A stretch of DNA of 64,000 nt from Microbacterium sufflavum (GTDB lineage Bacteria; Actinomycetota; Actinomycetes; Actinomycetales; Microbacteriaceae). The notes below the pieces were generated by a model, which was not told the DNA's origin, ran no database searches, and saw only the letters and a program-made list of their open reading frames with translations. Of the stretch, positions 42,011-51,337 are shown piece by piece; the stretch's first letter is position 1, and each line of letters starts with the position of its first letter. Position numbers and translations under genes: made by a program. Location of the stretch: the NCBI RefSeq assembly GCF_023091155.1, contig NZ_JAHWXK010000001.1, forward strand, positions 1,240,001 through 1,304,000. Direction: 5' to 3'.

Positions 42011-42862
42011 TCAGGCGAGGTCGCGCGGCGGCTGCGGCGGGGTGCGGTGCAGGGGGTCGGCGACCGGGATGCGCTCGGGCTCCGGCTCGGCCTGGGCCTC
42101 GGGCGTCGCGGCGGGGGCGGCGGGAGTGGCGGGGAGCTCGCGGGCGACCTGCTTCTCCAGCACCGTCACGGCCTCGTCCGACAGCAGGATCAGGCCGTCG
42201 AGCTCTTCGCGCACGCGCTTGTAGGCCACGTTGCGCTCGGCCTGCGTCGCCGACTCGGCGACCGCGACCTTCAGCAGCTGCTGCGCGCGGTCGAGGCGCT
42301 TGCGCTCCGCCTCCGTGAAGGTGGAGTCGCGCAGCCGGCGGGCATCCTTCTCGGCGATCTCGAACGCCACCGCGTAGTCGCCAACGGCCTGCAGGTACTC
42401 CGCGATCTGGTGCTCCGACAGCGTCGCGCCGGCCGAGGCGGGGCGCAGCGCGTCGGCGGTCTTCTTGGCGCGCAGGAACGCGGCGGTGAGCGGTTGCCGT
42501 CCGTCGCTCATCGCGGGGAAGGCGATCAGCTTCGCCACGTCGAGCTCGTAGTCGAGCCAGCGGGCCGTGATCTCGTCGTGCTCGGCGAACAGCCGCGTCA
42601 GCAGGTCGTCGGTCGACACGGGGGCCGTGGTGTCGACCACCGACGGGCCGCGGCGCTTCGCCTCGCGGCCCAGGGCGCGGGCCTCGATCTCGGCGGTCTT
42701 CAGCTGCGCCTTCATGCGCAGCGTCTCCAGGCGGCGTTCGTGACGGCGCTTCGAGCTGCGCTCCCACGCCTTCGCCACGCCTCCGGCCATGCCCATGAGC
42801 GGGAAGACGAGCCACCAGTAGTGCCCCGCGAAGGTCCAGAAGCCCTGGATGAACTCGTCCAT
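42011..42862 (-). CDS. Membrane-anchored coiled-coil protein of unknown function
   Basis: A 283-residue protein with one hydrophobic N-terminal segment (HYWWLVFPLMGMAGGVA). A highly charged region (SKRRHERRLETLRMKAQLKTAEIEA is its helix) and further alpha-helical sequence follow, ending in a Pro/Ala/Glu-rich tail. This suggests a cytoplasmic domain tethered to the membrane. TAGGCT (minus strand of 42872-42877) stands nine bases before the ATG and may be its -10, giving a very short leader. I do not recognise the family; weak likeness to phage-shock and cell-envelope coiled-coil proteins is not enough for a call. Confidence 0.75.
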   Translation of the reverse strand: MDEFIQGFWTFAGHYWWLVFPLMGMAGGVAKAWERSSKRRHERRLETLRMKAQLKTAEIEARALGREAKRRGPSVVDTTAPVSTDDLLTRLFAEHDEITARWLDYELDVAKLIAFPAMSDGRQPLTAAFLRAKKTADALRPASAGATLSEHQIAEYLQAVGDYAVAFEIAEKDARRLRDSTFTEAERKRLDRAQQLLKVAVAESATQAERNVAYKRVREELDGLILLSDEAVTVLEKQVARELPATPAAPAATPEAQAEPEPERIPVADPLHRTPPQPPRDLA

Positions 42863-43041
42863 GATGGGTTCAGCCTACTGCGCAGGGGCCGGGCGCCGGC
42901 GGCCGTCCGTCGGCTCGGATCGGCAGCGTCCGCGGTGGTGGACCCGCGCCGCGAGGCAGACCGCGGCTAGGGTGGGCGCAGAGCCGGCCGGGCGGGGCGC
43001 GGCATCGTCGTCCTCCGCCGGTCGCCGTGGAGGAGGACAGC

Positions 43042-43890
43042 ATGGAGACGAAGAACGTCGCGATCGTCGGCATCGAGAACAGTCATGCCACCGAGATCGT
43101 CCGCCACCTCAACGGGGAGGAGGCAGCCGACCTCCCGGTGCGGGTCTCGGCCCTCGTCGCGGGCGAGGTGGAGCGCACCAGGGAGCTCGCCGAGCTCGGA
43201 GCCATCACCCGCATCGCCCCCGAGGTGTCTGAGCTCAACGGCGCGGTCGACGCGCTCATCGTGACCAGCCGTGACGGGGCGCTCCACCGCGCGCTCGCCG
43301 TGCCGTTCCTCGAGGCCGGCACTCCCGTCTGGGTCGACAAGCCGCTGGCCACGACGCTCGACGACGCCGACGCGATCCTCGCCGCGGCCGAGCGTGGCGG
43401 CACGACCGTCACCTCCTCCTCGGCGCTCCGCTGGCTCGACGACACCGCGGCGATCGCCGACGCCGTGGCCGGGGTCGGCGCGCTCCAGTCGCTCACCGTC
43501 TCGGGCCCGGCCGACGCCGACAGCCCGCACGGCGGTCTCTTCTTCTACGGCATCCACCACGCCGACGTCGCCCAGCACCTGCTGCCCGGCGCGGCGGAGG
43601 GCGTGGAGGTCGAGCGGGCCGACGGCCGTGTCGTCGCGCGCTACCGCGTCGGCGGCGTGCCGGTGGTGCTGGACTTCGTGCGGCCCGAGGGCGACGCGGC
43701 CGTGCCGTTCCACGTGACGGCGGTCGGTACGGGCGGCACGGTCGAGCGCGACATCGAGGTCGGCCCCGACTACGTACGGCCCGGAGTCGACGCGTTCGTG
43801 CGGCTGCTGCTCACCGGCGAGACCCCGGTCCCGGTCGCCCAGCTGCGCGAGCCCATCGCGGTGCTGGAGCAGATCACGCGCGCGCTCTGA
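43042..43890 (+). CDS. Gfo/Idh/MocA-like oxidoreductase
   Basis: A 282-residue protein, shorter than most of its family. The Rossmann start is VAIVGIENSHATEIV, without a standard glycine motif, and VDKPLATTLDDAD carries the conserved Lys. The active-site region reads GIHHADVAQHLL. ATG 43042 has GGAGGAGG upstream; the earlier GTG 43027 is unlikely. It is a single gene next to no other sugar gene. The shortened C-terminal domain suggests an unusual substrate or loss of part of the barrel. Confidence 0.8.
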   Translation: METKNVAIVGIENSHATEIVRHLNGEEAADLPVRVSALVAGEVERTRELAELGAITRIAPEVSELNGAVDALIVTSRDGALHRALAVPFLEAGTPVWVDKPLATTLDDADAILAAAERGGTTVTSSSALRWLDDTAAIADAVAGVGALQSLTVSGPADADSPHGGLFFYGIHHADVAQHLLPGAAEGVEVERADGRVVARYRVGGVPVVLDFVRPEGDAAVPFHVTAVGTGGTVERDIEVGPDYVRPGVDAFVRLLLTGETPVPVAQLREPIAVLEQITRAL

Positions 43891-43983
43891 TGCTCCGGCG
43901 TCGCGGAGGTGGGGGACGTTCCTCCGCGCGACTCCTCGGGCGCCAGATATCGAACGCCCGCACCGGTGACCACGCGGCCGAGC

Positions 43984-44421
43984 TCAGCTCCTCGTGAGGT
44001 CTTGCGCGAGCATCACGATGATGCCGCTCGGGCCGCGTAGATACGTCAGCTTGTACACGTCCCGGTAGGTGGCGACGCCGCGCAGCGGGTGGCAGCCGTG
44101 CCGGGCGGCGATGGCCAGTGACGCGTCGATGTCGTCCACGGAGAAGGCGACGCGGTGCATGCCGATCTCGTTCGGCAGTGTGGGTTCGGTCTCGATCGCG
44201 GCGGGGTGGAGGTACTCGAACAGTTCGAGCTGCCCCTGGCCGTCGGGCGTCTGCAGCACGGCGATCCTCGCGTGGTTGCCGTCGAGCCCCACCGCGGTCG
44301 ACGCCCACTCGCCGCTCACCTCGTCGCGCCCGACCACCTCCAGCCCGAGGTCGGTGAAGAAGGCGATCGTGGCTTCCAGGTCGCGCACGGCGATCCCGAC
44401 GTTCTCCAGGTGGATGGGCAT
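43984..44421 (-). CDS. VOC (glyoxalase/bleomycin-resistance fold) protein
   Basis: A 145-residue vicinal-oxygen-chelate protein. It has two beta-alpha-beta-beta-beta modules: HLENVGIAVRDLEATIAFFTD and MHRVAFSVDDIDASLAIAARHG. Metal ligand candidates are His4, Glu in LELFEYL, His in GMHRVAF and a C-terminal position. The pattern fits methylmalonyl-CoA epimerase-like and lactoylglutathione lyase-like members. On the minus strand TAGCAT (44428-44433) is six bases before the ATG and there is no ribosome site, so it is probably leaderless. Exact reaction unknown. Confidence 0.85.
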   Translation of the reverse strand: MPIHLENVGIAVRDLEATIAFFTDLGLEVVGRDEVSGEWASTAVGLDGNHARIAVLQTPDGQGQLELFEYLHPAAIETEPTLPNEIGMHRVAFSVDDIDASLAIAARHGCHPLRGVATYRDVYKLTYLRGPSGIIVMLAQDLTRS

Positions 44422-44453
44422 GCCGCGATGCTACGCCGTGCCGTGTCGTGGTG

Positions 44454-44804
44454 TCAGCGGCCGAGCTTCTCCGCGCAGGCGACGCAGTACTCGGCGAACG
44501 GTCGCACTTCCAGCCGCCCGGCGGGGATGGGTTTCCCGCAGTTCGCGCAGACGCCGTAGGTGCCCGCATCGAGACGGGCCAGCGCGTCGTCCACCTGCTG
44601 CAGCTCCACCGCCGCAGCCTCGGCCAGCCCGGTGAGCCGTGACCACTCCGACGACAGCGTCACACCCTCGGGGTCGTGCTCGTCGTCGTCGTTCGAGCCC
44701 TCGCGGTCGTGCATGAGCTCGTCGAGCGTGGCCGCGGTCGCGCGCACCCGCCCTTCCGCCTCGGCGCGCAGTCGTTCCAGCAGCACGCGCGGATCCTCAC
44801 TCAT
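44454..44804 (-). CDS. DksA/TraR-type zinc-finger protein
   Basis: A 116-residue protein. Coiled-coil helices (RVLLERLRAEAEGRV, then AAVELQQVDDALARLDAGTYG) precede a C4 zinc finger, CANC then CVAC, at the C-terminus. This is the DksA/TraR family, which binds RNA polymerase through the secondary channel. The acidic middle (NDDDEHDPEG) takes the place of the DksA tip Asp pair. TAGAGT on the minus strand (44811-44816) is six bases before ATG 44804, suggesting leaderless translation. Confidence 0.88.
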   Translation of the reverse strand: MSEDPRVLLERLRAEAEGRVRATAATLDELMHDREGSNDDDEHDPEGVTLSSEWSRLTGLAEAAAVELQQVDDALARLDAGTYGVCANCGKPIPAGRLEVRPFAEYCVACAEKLGR

Positions 44805-44855
44805 CCGCCCACTCTAGGCGCGCCTTCCGACACCGGCGCGCGCCTGCCGCGTGGC

Positions 44856-47408
44856 TCACTCGTGCGCGCGGCGCTCCGCCCGGGTGCGCGGGGGCTGCAC
44901 CGCGGGGATGGAGTCGGTGTGCACGGCGGGGTGGTCGCGCTCCAGCGCCGCGCCCTCCATGTCGACGTTCGGGATGAGACGGTCGAGCCACCGCGGCAGC
45001 CACCACGCCGAACGGCCGAGCAGATGCATGAGCGCGGGCATCAGCAGCATCCGCACCACGAAGGCGTCGAGCAGCACGCCGAACGCGAGCCCGAACCCGA
45101 TCGAGCGGATGATGGTCGACTCGGAGAAGATGAACCCGCCGAACACCGACACCATGATGAGCGCCGCGGCGATCACGACCGAGCGGCCGGCGCGGAAGCC
45201 CTGGGCGACGGCGTCTCGTGCGGAGGCGCCGTGCACGTACGCCTCGCGCATGCCCGAGGCGAGGAACAGCTGGTAGTCCATCGCGAGCCCGAACAGGATG
45301 CCGACGAGGATCACCGGCAGGAAGCTCAGGATCGGCCCGGTGCTGTGCAGGCCGATCAGGTCGGCGCCCCAGCCCCACTGGAACACCGCGACGATCAGGC
45401 CGTACGTCGCGAACAGCGACAGCACGAAGCCGCCGGTCGCGATCAGCGGCACGAGCAGCGAGCGGAACACCACGATCATGATGAGCAGCGACAACCCGAC
45501 CACCACCACGAGGTACAGCGGCAGCACCGCCGCCAGGGCCTCGGAGATGTCGATGTTGATGGCGGCCTGACCGGCGACGCCGAGCGTGATGTCGCCGTCG
45601 ATCGCGGGCAGCGCACGCAGGTCCTGCACGAGCTTCTCGGTCGAGGCGCTGTTCGGCCCCTCCTCCGGCAGCACCTGGAAGGCGAGGAGCGTGTTGTCGT
45701 CGGAGGTGGCGATGGGTGCCACGGCGGCCACGTCGTCCTGCTCCGCGATCTTCTCCGCCACCGTCACCTGGGTGGCGAGCAGGTCGTCGTCGCTCACGGC
45801 GTCGTCCAGCGTCGCGGTCACCAGGAGGGGACCGTTCGCGCCCTCGCCGAACTGCTCCTCGACCGCCTGGAACGCGCGGTAGCTGGTGGAGTCGGACGGT
45901 TCGCTCGACCCGTCCGGCAGCCCCAGGCGCATCGACATCGACGGGATCGCGATGATGAGCAGCGCGACGATGCTGACGACCGCGGTGACCACGGCGCGCA
46001 GGGTCGACATGCGGCGCACGGGCTTGCCCGCCGCGTGCTCCTGCCCGATCGTCGCGCGGGCCTTGCGGCTCAGCAGTCGCGTGCCGACGAGGCCGAGGAT
46101 CGCGGGGGCGAGCGTGATGGCCACGAGGACCGCGACCGCGACGCACACCGCGCCGACCGTGCCCATGAGCCCGAGGAACGGCACTCCGGTGACGTTGAGC
46201 GCGAGCAGCGCGACGATCACGGTCGTACCGGCGAACACGACCGCCGTGCCCGAGGTGCCCGTGGCGAGCCCGATCGACTCGCGCACGGGCGACCCGGCGA
46301 GCAGCTGCTTGCGATGCCTGTTGACGATGAAGAGCGAGTAGTCGATGCCGACCGCGAGACCCAGCATCACACCGAGCACGGGGGTGACCGAGGCCATGTC
46401 GACCACGCCGGAGAAGGCGAGCGAGGCGGTGACGCCGACCCCGACGCCCACGACCGCCGTGACGATGGGCAGCGCGGCGCCGATCAGCGAGCCGAGCATC
46501 ACGATGAGCACGACCGCGGCGAACGCGAGCCCGATGGCCTCGCCCACGCCGAAGATCTCGGGCACGCCCTGCGCGATGTCGGTGCCGAAGTCGACCGTGA
46601 CCCCGTCGATCTTCTCGTCCTGGAAGTGCGCGATGGTGGCCTGCTTGACCTCTTCGGACAGCTCCAGGCGCGGGTCGGTGAACGACACGTTGACGATCGC
46701 GGTGGAGCCGTCTTCCGAGACGACGCCGATGCCGTCCGTCAGGTCGAGCAGGCGGGAGCCGAGTTCGACCTGTTCCGCGTTCGCGTCGAGCTCGGTGCGG
46801 TTCGCGTCGATCGTCGCCTGCTGCGCCTCCAGCTGTGCGAGCTGCGCGTTGAGGGCGGCGAGCTGCGCGTCGAGGGCGGCGAGCTGCTCCGCGGGCGCTC
46901 CGGCGGCTTCGGCCTGTGCCCGCGCCGCGGTGAGCTGATCGAGTCCGCCCTGGAGCTGGGTGCGACCTGCGTCGAGCTGCGCCTGTCCGGCGTCGAGCTG
47001 GGCGCGTCCGCTGTCGAGCTGCGCCTGCCCGTCGGTGAGCTGCTGCGCCTGGGCGGCCTGCTGCTGCTGGGCGTCGAACGGGTCGACCACCGAGGCGACG
47101 CCGTCGAGGTCTTCCGCGCTCGCGGCGAGGTCGGAGATCGCCTGCTTCTGCTCGTCGGTGAAGGGCTCGCCGTCGTCGGTGCGGTACACGACCGTGCCGG
47201 TGCCGCCCGCGGTGTCGGGCAGCTTCTTCGCGAGCTGGTCGGTGACCGCGCCCGACGCGGTGCCGGGGATGTCGAAGCTGTTGCTCAGCGTGCCGCCGAG
47301 GGTGAGGAAGGCGCCGACGCCGATGCCGAGGATCACGACCCACGAGACGATCACCGTCCACGCCCTGCGCGCAGCGAAAGAACCCAGACGGAACAGCAGT
47401 GAGGCCAC
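44856..47408 (-). CDS. MMPL/RND-family exporter
   Basis: An 850-residue membrane protein with two MMPL halves, each with a large outer loop and about five or six helices. The first loop contains a run of heptad-like repeats, QLDSGRAQLDAGQAQLDAGR and so on, predicting a coiled coil that projects from the membrane. LGLAVGIDYSLF and ILFGLAMDYQLFL carry the proton-relay Asp-Tyr pairs of both halves. GTG 47408 has AAGGAG five bases upstream; the longer ATG start at 47435 has none. It is divergent from tetR and so likely drug- or lipid-exporting and TetR-controlled. Confidence 0.93.
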   Translation of the reverse strand: MASLLFRLGSFAARRAWTVIVSWVVILGIGVGAFLTLGGTLSNSFDIPGTASGAVTDQLAKKLPDTAGGTGTVVYRTDDGEPFTDEQKQAISDLAASAEDLDGVASVVDPFDAQQQQAAQAQQLTDGQAQLDSGRAQLDAGQAQLDAGRTQLQGGLDQLTAARAQAEAAGAPAEQLAALDAQLAALNAQLAQLEAQQATIDANRTELDANAEQVELGSRLLDLTDGIGVVSEDGSTAIVNVSFTDPRLELSEEVKQATIAHFQDEKIDGVTVDFGTDIAQGVPEIFGVGEAIGLAFAAVVLIVMLGSLIGAALPIVTAVVGVGVGVTASLAFSGVVDMASVTPVLGVMLGLAVGIDYSLFIVNRHRKQLLAGSPVRESIGLATGTSGTAVVFAGTTVIVALLALNVTGVPFLGLMGTVGAVCVAVAVLVAITLAPAILGLVGTRLLSRKARATIGQEHAAGKPVRRMSTLRAVVTAVVSIVALLIIAIPSMSMRLGLPDGSSEPSDSTSYRAFQAVEEQFGEGANGPLLVTATLDDAVSDDDLLATQVTVAEKIAEQDDVAAVAPIATSDDNTLLAFQVLPEEGPNSASTEKLVQDLRALPAIDGDITLGVAGQAAINIDISEALAAVLPLYLVVVVGLSLLIMIVVFRSLLVPLIATGGFVLSLFATYGLIVAVFQWGWGADLIGLHSTGPILSFLPVILVGILFGLAMDYQLFLASGMREAYVHGASARDAVAQGFRAGRSVVIAAALIMVSVFGGFIFSESTIIRSIGFGLAFGVLLDAFVVRMLLMPALMHLLGRSAWWLPRWLDRLIPNVDMEGAALERDHPAVHTDSIPAVQPPRTRAERRAHE

Positions 47409-47476
47409 GTGATCTCCTTCAGACGAAAAGATCATACGGCACGTCTCGTCTAGGGTTCTGTGGCTATCCTGAACGC
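47409..47476. promoter_or_regulatory. Divergent promoter of mmpL and tetR
   Basis: For tetR, TATCCT at 47465-47470 is exactly six bases before the ATG. For mmpL, TATGAT on the minus strand (47431-47436) is a -10 candidate. AGACGA at 47421-47426 and TCGTCT at 47446-47451 form a wide inverted repeat around the mmpL box, a reasonable TetR operator. Confidence 0.5.
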
Positions 47477-48046
47477 ATGGTGAACGTGCATCGCAGCGGC
47501 CCTGTGCGCAGCACCGCGGCCCGCGAGGCGATCCTCGCCGCCACGGCTCGGCTCTTCCACAACCAGGGCTACGACCGGCTCACGATCGAGGGCATCGCGA
47601 AAGAGGCCGGAGTCGGCAAGCAGACCATCTACCGCTGGTGGCCATCGCGGGGGGCTCTCATCGGCGAGTGCCTGGCCGAAGGGCTCCTGGTTCCGGTCGA
47701 CTTCGTCGTGCCCGACACGGGAGACCTCTCCGCCGACGTCGAGACGTGGCTGCGCAGCGTCCTCGCGATCCTGGAGGAGCCGCAGGGCGGGGTGCTGCTG
47801 CGATCCCTCGTCGCCGCCGCCACCGAAGACGCCTCGGTCGGCGCGCACCTGGGCGAGAGCCTCGGCGTGGAGAAGTACCTCGTCGAGCGGCTGCGCGGCG
47901 GCATCCGGGATGGGCAGCTCGCCGACGACGCCCCGGTCGAGCAGCTCGGTCGCGCCATCCTCGGGGCGATCATCGTCGAGGCGCTCGGCCGCGAAGCCCA
48001 CGACCCGGGCTCGGTCGTCGCCCTGACGCGCTTCCTCTTCCGCTGA
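47477..48046 (+). CDS. TetR-family regulator
   Basis: A 189-residue regulator. The helix-turn-helix reads AARLFHNQGYDRLTIEGIAKEAGVGKQTIYRWWPSR (in pieces: TIEGIAKEAGV and KQTIYRWW), followed by a TetR_C-type ligand domain ending VVALTRFLF. It presumably represses the divergent MMPL exporter and itself. No ribosome site precedes the ATG; transcription likely starts at it. Confidence 0.9.
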   Translation: MVNVHRSGPVRSTAAREAILAATARLFHNQGYDRLTIEGIAKEAGVGKQTIYRWWPSRGALIGECLAEGLLVPVDFVVPDTGDLSADVETWLRSVLAILEEPQGGVLLRSLVAAATEDASVGAHLGESLGVEKYLVERLRGGIRDGQLADDAPVEQLGRAILGAIIVEALGREAHDPGSVVALTRFLFR

Positions 48047-48102
48047 CGCCCGTCGCCTTGTCGCCGGCGTGGTTCCTGAGCGAGCGCCAGTGAGATGAAG
48101 GC

Positions 48103-48243
48103 TCAGCCGAGGAGGATCGTGAGCACGGTCGCGCCGCCGCCACCGAGGATCAGCGCCACGATGACCGTCCACGCCACGATGCGGATGCGCCGGTTGCGCT
48201 TCTCGCCGAGGTCGCCGTAGTCCTCGCTGAGGTTGTCGCTCAT
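48103..48243 (-). CDS. Small single-pass membrane protein downstream of purL
   Basis: A 46-residue protein: an acidic start ([11 protein letters not shown]), basic stretch (EKRNRRIRI) and one hydrophobic helix ([19 protein letters not shown]). It overlaps the purL stop by ATGA and must be co-translated with it. The basic-then-hydrophobic order predicts the N-terminus inside. No known function. It is followed by a gap containing a remnant of the intergenic repeat found near dinB. Confidence 0.65.
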   Translation of the reverse strand: MSDNLSEDYGDLGEKRNRRIRIVAWTVIVALILGGGGATVLTILLG

Positions 48244-50570
48244 GCGTCCACCGGCTCCGTCACGGTCGGGCCGAAGTACGACGGCAGCGTGGCCTGCGAG
48301 CGCTCGCGCAGCTCGGCGGCCGACACGGTGAACACGTCCTGCACCTCGAGCTGCGGCTCGCTGTCGGTCACACCGATGCGCATCACCGGGTAGCCGCGGC
48401 CCTCGCACAGCCCGCGGAACTTCACGTCGTCCTCGCGGGGCACGGTCACGATCACGCGACCGGTCGACTCGGAGAACAGCGCGGTGGCGGCGTCCACCTC
48501 GTCGCGGTCCATGATCTCGGTGAGCCACACGCGGGCGCCGACGCCGAAGCGCATCACGCCCTCCGCGAGCGCCTGCGCCAGGCCGCCCTCGGACAGGTCG
48601 TGCGCGGACGAGATCAGCCACTCGTCGCGGGCCGCAGCGAGCAGGCCCGCGAGGCGCTTCTCACCCGCGAGGTCGACCTTCGGCGGGCGACCGCCGAGGT
48701 GCTGGTGCACGACCTCGGCCCACGCGGAGCCCGACAGCTCGGTCTGCGTGGTGCCGAGCAGGTAGATGTTCTGCCCCTCGTCCTGCCACCCCGACGGGAT
48801 GCGGCGGGACACGTCGTCGATGATGCCGAGCACGCCGACGAGCGGGGTCGGGTGGATCGGCACGTCGCCGGTCTGGTTGTAGAACGAGACGTTGCCGCCG
48901 GTGACCGGGGTGCCCAGCTCGTAGCAGCCGTCGGCCAGACCGTCGACCGTCTGCCCGAACTGCCACATGACCTCGGGGTTCTCGGGGGAGCCGAAGTTGA
49001 GGCAGTCGGTGATCGCGGTGGGCGTGGCGCCCGTCACGGCCACGTTGCGGTAGGCCTCCGCGAGCGCGAGCTGCGCCCCCGCGTACGGGTCGAGCTGGCA
49101 GTAGCGGCCGTTGGCGTCGGTCGCGATGGAGAACCCGAGGCCCGACTCCTCGTCGACCCGGATCATGCCCGCGTCGTCGGGGAAGCTGAGGGCGGTGTTG
49201 CCGAGCACGTAGTAGTCGTACTGGTTGGTGATCCAGCGGGTGTCGGCGAGGTTCGGGCTCGCGACGAGCGACAGGAACTGCTCGCGCAGCGTCTCCGGGT
49301 CGTTGGCGCGCGGCAGGTTCTCGGCGGCGTCGGCCTGCAGGGCGTCGATCCAGGTGGGGTACGCGACCGGGCGGTCGTACACGGGGCCGTCGACGGCGAC
49401 CGTGGACGGGTCGACGTCGACGATGCGCTCGCCCTGCCAGTCGATGATGAGACGCCCGTCGCCGGTGACCTCGCCCAGCACGGAGGTCTCGACCTCCCAC
49501 TTGTCGACGACCTTCATGAACGCGTCGAGCTTCTCGGGCGCGACGATCGCCATCATGCGCTCCTGCGACTCCGACATGAGGATCTCCTCGGCCGTGAGCG
49601 TGGGGTCGCGCAGCAGCACGTTGTCGAGCGAGACGTGCATGCCGCTGTTGCCGTTGGCCGCGAGCTCGCTGGTCGCGCAGGAGATGCCGGCGGCGCCGAG
49701 GTCCTGGATCGCCTCGACCAGCTCGCCGCGGTACAGCTCCAGGCAGCACTCGATGAGCACCTTCTCGGCGAACGGGTCGCCCACCTGCACCGCGGGGCGC
49801 TTGGTGGGGCCCGTGGAGTCGAACGAGTCGGAGGCGAGGATGCTCGCCCCGCCGATGCCGTCGCCACCCGTGCGGGCGCCGAACAGCACGACCTTGTTGC
49901 CCACGCCGGTCGCGTTGGCGAGCTTGAGGTCTTCGTGGCGCAGCACGCCCACGGCGAGCGCGTTCACGAGCGGGTTCGCCTGGTACACCGAGTCGAAGAC
50001 GGTCTCGCCGCCGATGTTCGGCAGGCCGAGGCAGTTGCCGTAGAAGCTGATGCCGCTCGTGACGCCGTGCACCACGCGGGCGGTGTCGGGGTGGTCGATC
50101 GCGCCGAAGCGCAGCGCGTCCATGACCGCGACCGGGCGGGCGCCCATCGAGATGATGTCGCGCACGATGCCGCCGACGCCGGTGGCCGCACCCTGGAACG
50201 GCTCGATGAAGCTCGGGTGGTTGTGCGACTCCGCCTTGAAGGTGACGGCCCAGCCCTCGCCGACGTCGATGACGCCCGCGTTCTGCCCCATGCCGACCAT
50301 GAGGCGTTCCTTCATCTCGTCGGAGACCTTCTGGCCGAAGCGGCGCAGGTAGTTCTTGCTCGACTTGTAGGAGCAGTGCTCCGACCACATCACCGAGTAC
50401 ATCGCCAGCTCGCCCGAGGTGGGGCGGCGGCCGAGGATCTCCTTGATGCGCGCGTACTCGTCGTCCTTGAGCCCGAGCGCGCCGTACGGCTGCTCCTTCT
50501 CGGGCGTCGCGATCGCGTTCTCGACCGAGTCGGGGACGTGCTGGGGGGAAGGTGCAGAGGGGGTGGTCAC
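48240..50570 (-). CDS. purL: Phosphoribosylformylglycinamidine synthase subunit PurL
   Basis: A 776-residue enzyme of the short PurL type, which works with PurS and PurQ to aminate FGAR in purine synthesis. Motifs include [23 protein letters not shown] (the metal and ATP site), [29 protein letters not shown] and the second-half [13 protein letters not shown]. The first GTG (50576) overlaps the ribosome site, while GTG 50570 has GGAG five bases upstream and is the likely start. No other pur gene adjoins. Confidence 0.96.
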   Translation of the reverse strand: MTTPSAPSPQHVPDSVENAIATPEKEQPYGALGLKDDEYARIKEILGRRPTSGELAMYSVMWSEHCSYKSSKNYLRRFGQKVSDEMKERLMVGMGQNAGVIDVGEGWAVTFKAESHNHPSFIEPFQGAATGVGGIVRDIISMGARPVAVMDALRFGAIDHPDTARVVHGVTSGISFYGNCLGLPNIGGETVFDSVYQANPLVNALAVGVLRHEDLKLANATGVGNKVVLFGARTGGDGIGGASILASDSFDSTGPTKRPAVQVGDPFAEKVLIECCLELYRGELVEAIQDLGAAGISCATSELAANGNSGMHVSLDNVLLRDPTLTAEEILMSESQERMMAIVAPEKLDAFMKVVDKWEVETSVLGEVTGDGRLIIDWQGERIVDVDPSTVAVDGPVYDRPVAYPTWIDALQADAAENLPRANDPETLREQFLSLVASPNLADTRWITNQYDYYVLGNTALSFPDDAGMIRVDEESGLGFSIATDANGRYCQLDPYAGAQLALAEAYRNVAVTGATPTAITDCLNFGSPENPEVMWQFGQTVDGLADGCYELGTPVTGGNVSFYNQTGDVPIHPTPLVGVLGIIDDVSRRIPSGWQDEGQNIYLLGTTQTELSGSAWAEVVHQHLGGRPPKVDLAGEKRLAGLLAAARDEWLISSAHDLSEGGLAQALAEGVMRFGVGARVWLTEIMDRDEVDAATALFSESTGRVIVTVPREDDVKFRGLCEGRGYPVMRIGVTDSEPQLEVQDVFTVSAAELRERSQATLPSYFGPTVTEPVDA

Positions 50571-50651
50571 GCGCACTCCAAGGGAAGGGGCCGGCGGGGC
50601 GTCTTCAGTCTACCGGCGCGGGTGAGGCGGCTCTCCCGCGAGGGTTGGGCG

Positions 50652-50975
50652 TCAGATGCGGGCGGTGAGGACGGAAGCGATGTCTCTCTTCGTGTGGAGC
50701 ACGCGATGGACTCGCACGGTATCCGGATCGTCCGTGTACACGACGAGATAAGGATGGCTTCGAAGAGGGAAGGCGCGAATGTCGGGAATCTCGGTCACCA
50801 GCTCGAAGCGCGTCGATCCGAGCGCGCGATGCGCAGCCAGCCGGCTCATCGTCTGCTCGAGGTCGTCGATGAACGCGGTCGCGACGAGAGGCCCTGCTTC
50901 GCCGAGGTAGTACGTGACTGCGTCGTCGATGTCCTCATCGGCCCGCCTGGTGGTGACAACCCGCCCCACGATCAC
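50652..50975 (-). CDS. ParE-type toxin
   Basis: A 107-residue RelE/ParE-superfamily toxin: TTRRADEDIDDAVTYYLGEAG, then FIDDLEQTMSRLA, TEIPDIRAFPLRSHPYLVVYTDD and VHRVLHTKRDI. ParE members poison gyrase, though mRNA cleavage cannot be excluded. GTG 50975 is coupled to the antitoxin stop (GTGA). Confidence 0.88.
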   Translation of the reverse strand: MIVGRVVTTRRADEDIDDAVTYYLGEAGPLVATAFIDDLEQTMSRLAAHRALGSTRFELVTEIPDIRAFPLRSHPYLVVYTDDPDTVRVHRVLHTKRDIASVLTARI

Positions 50976-51214
50976 GCGTCGGCGGCGTCTGTGTGGACGC
51001 GGGCTCGAAGGCGATCGAAGTATGCCTGGTCAACCTCGGAGCCCGGTCCGGATGTCATCCCGTCGACGACCAGGGATCGCAACTGCTCGCGGGCCTGCTC
51101 ATGGCGGATCAGTTCACGCATGAATTCACTGCTGTTGCTGTAGCCGCGCGCGGCCACCTGCATCTCGACGAAATCCTTCAGTGCGTCCGGAAGAGAGATG
51201 TTCATCGTGGCCAT
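50972..51214 (-). CDS. ParD-type antitoxin
   Basis: An 80-residue ribbon-helix-helix antitoxin: MNISLPDALKDFVEMQVAARGYSNSSEFMRELIR, in which the MNISLP strand and GYSNSSEFMREL helix are the ParD marks. The C-terminal half binds the toxin. ATG 51214 has no ribosome site; TAGCGT (minus strand of 51221-51226) is six bases upstream, so it is probably leaderless. Confidence 0.9.
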   Translation of the reverse strand: MATMNISLPDALKDFVEMQVAARGYSNSSEFMRELIRHEQAREQLRSLVVDGMTSGPGSEVDQAYFDRLRARVHTDAADA

Positions 51215-51220
51215 ACCCCC

Positions 51221-51253
51221 ACGCTAGTGCTGATGGCAAAGTTTGTCATGACA
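51221..51253 (-). promoter_or_regulatory. Promoter and operator-like palindrome of the ParDE pair
   Basis: On the minus strand, ATGACA and TAGCGT (51221-51226) with a 17-base spacer make a good -35/-10 pair. The -35 is part of the perfect palindrome TGTCATGACA at 51244-51253, a plausible ParD site. Confidence 0.5.
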
Positions 51254-51337
51254 CCAGGGAAGCTCATGATCGACGGCGATTCCGTCGTGCCGCGGGGCAC
51301 CGACAGAGAAGGGGGAGAACTCGCGAGAACGTCTGGA

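Noticed and set aside
44676..47402. A 900-codon open frame on the plus strand opposite the MMPL gene
   Set aside because: The sense frame has clear MMPL motifs, while this frame is a His/Arg/Asp-rich shadow.
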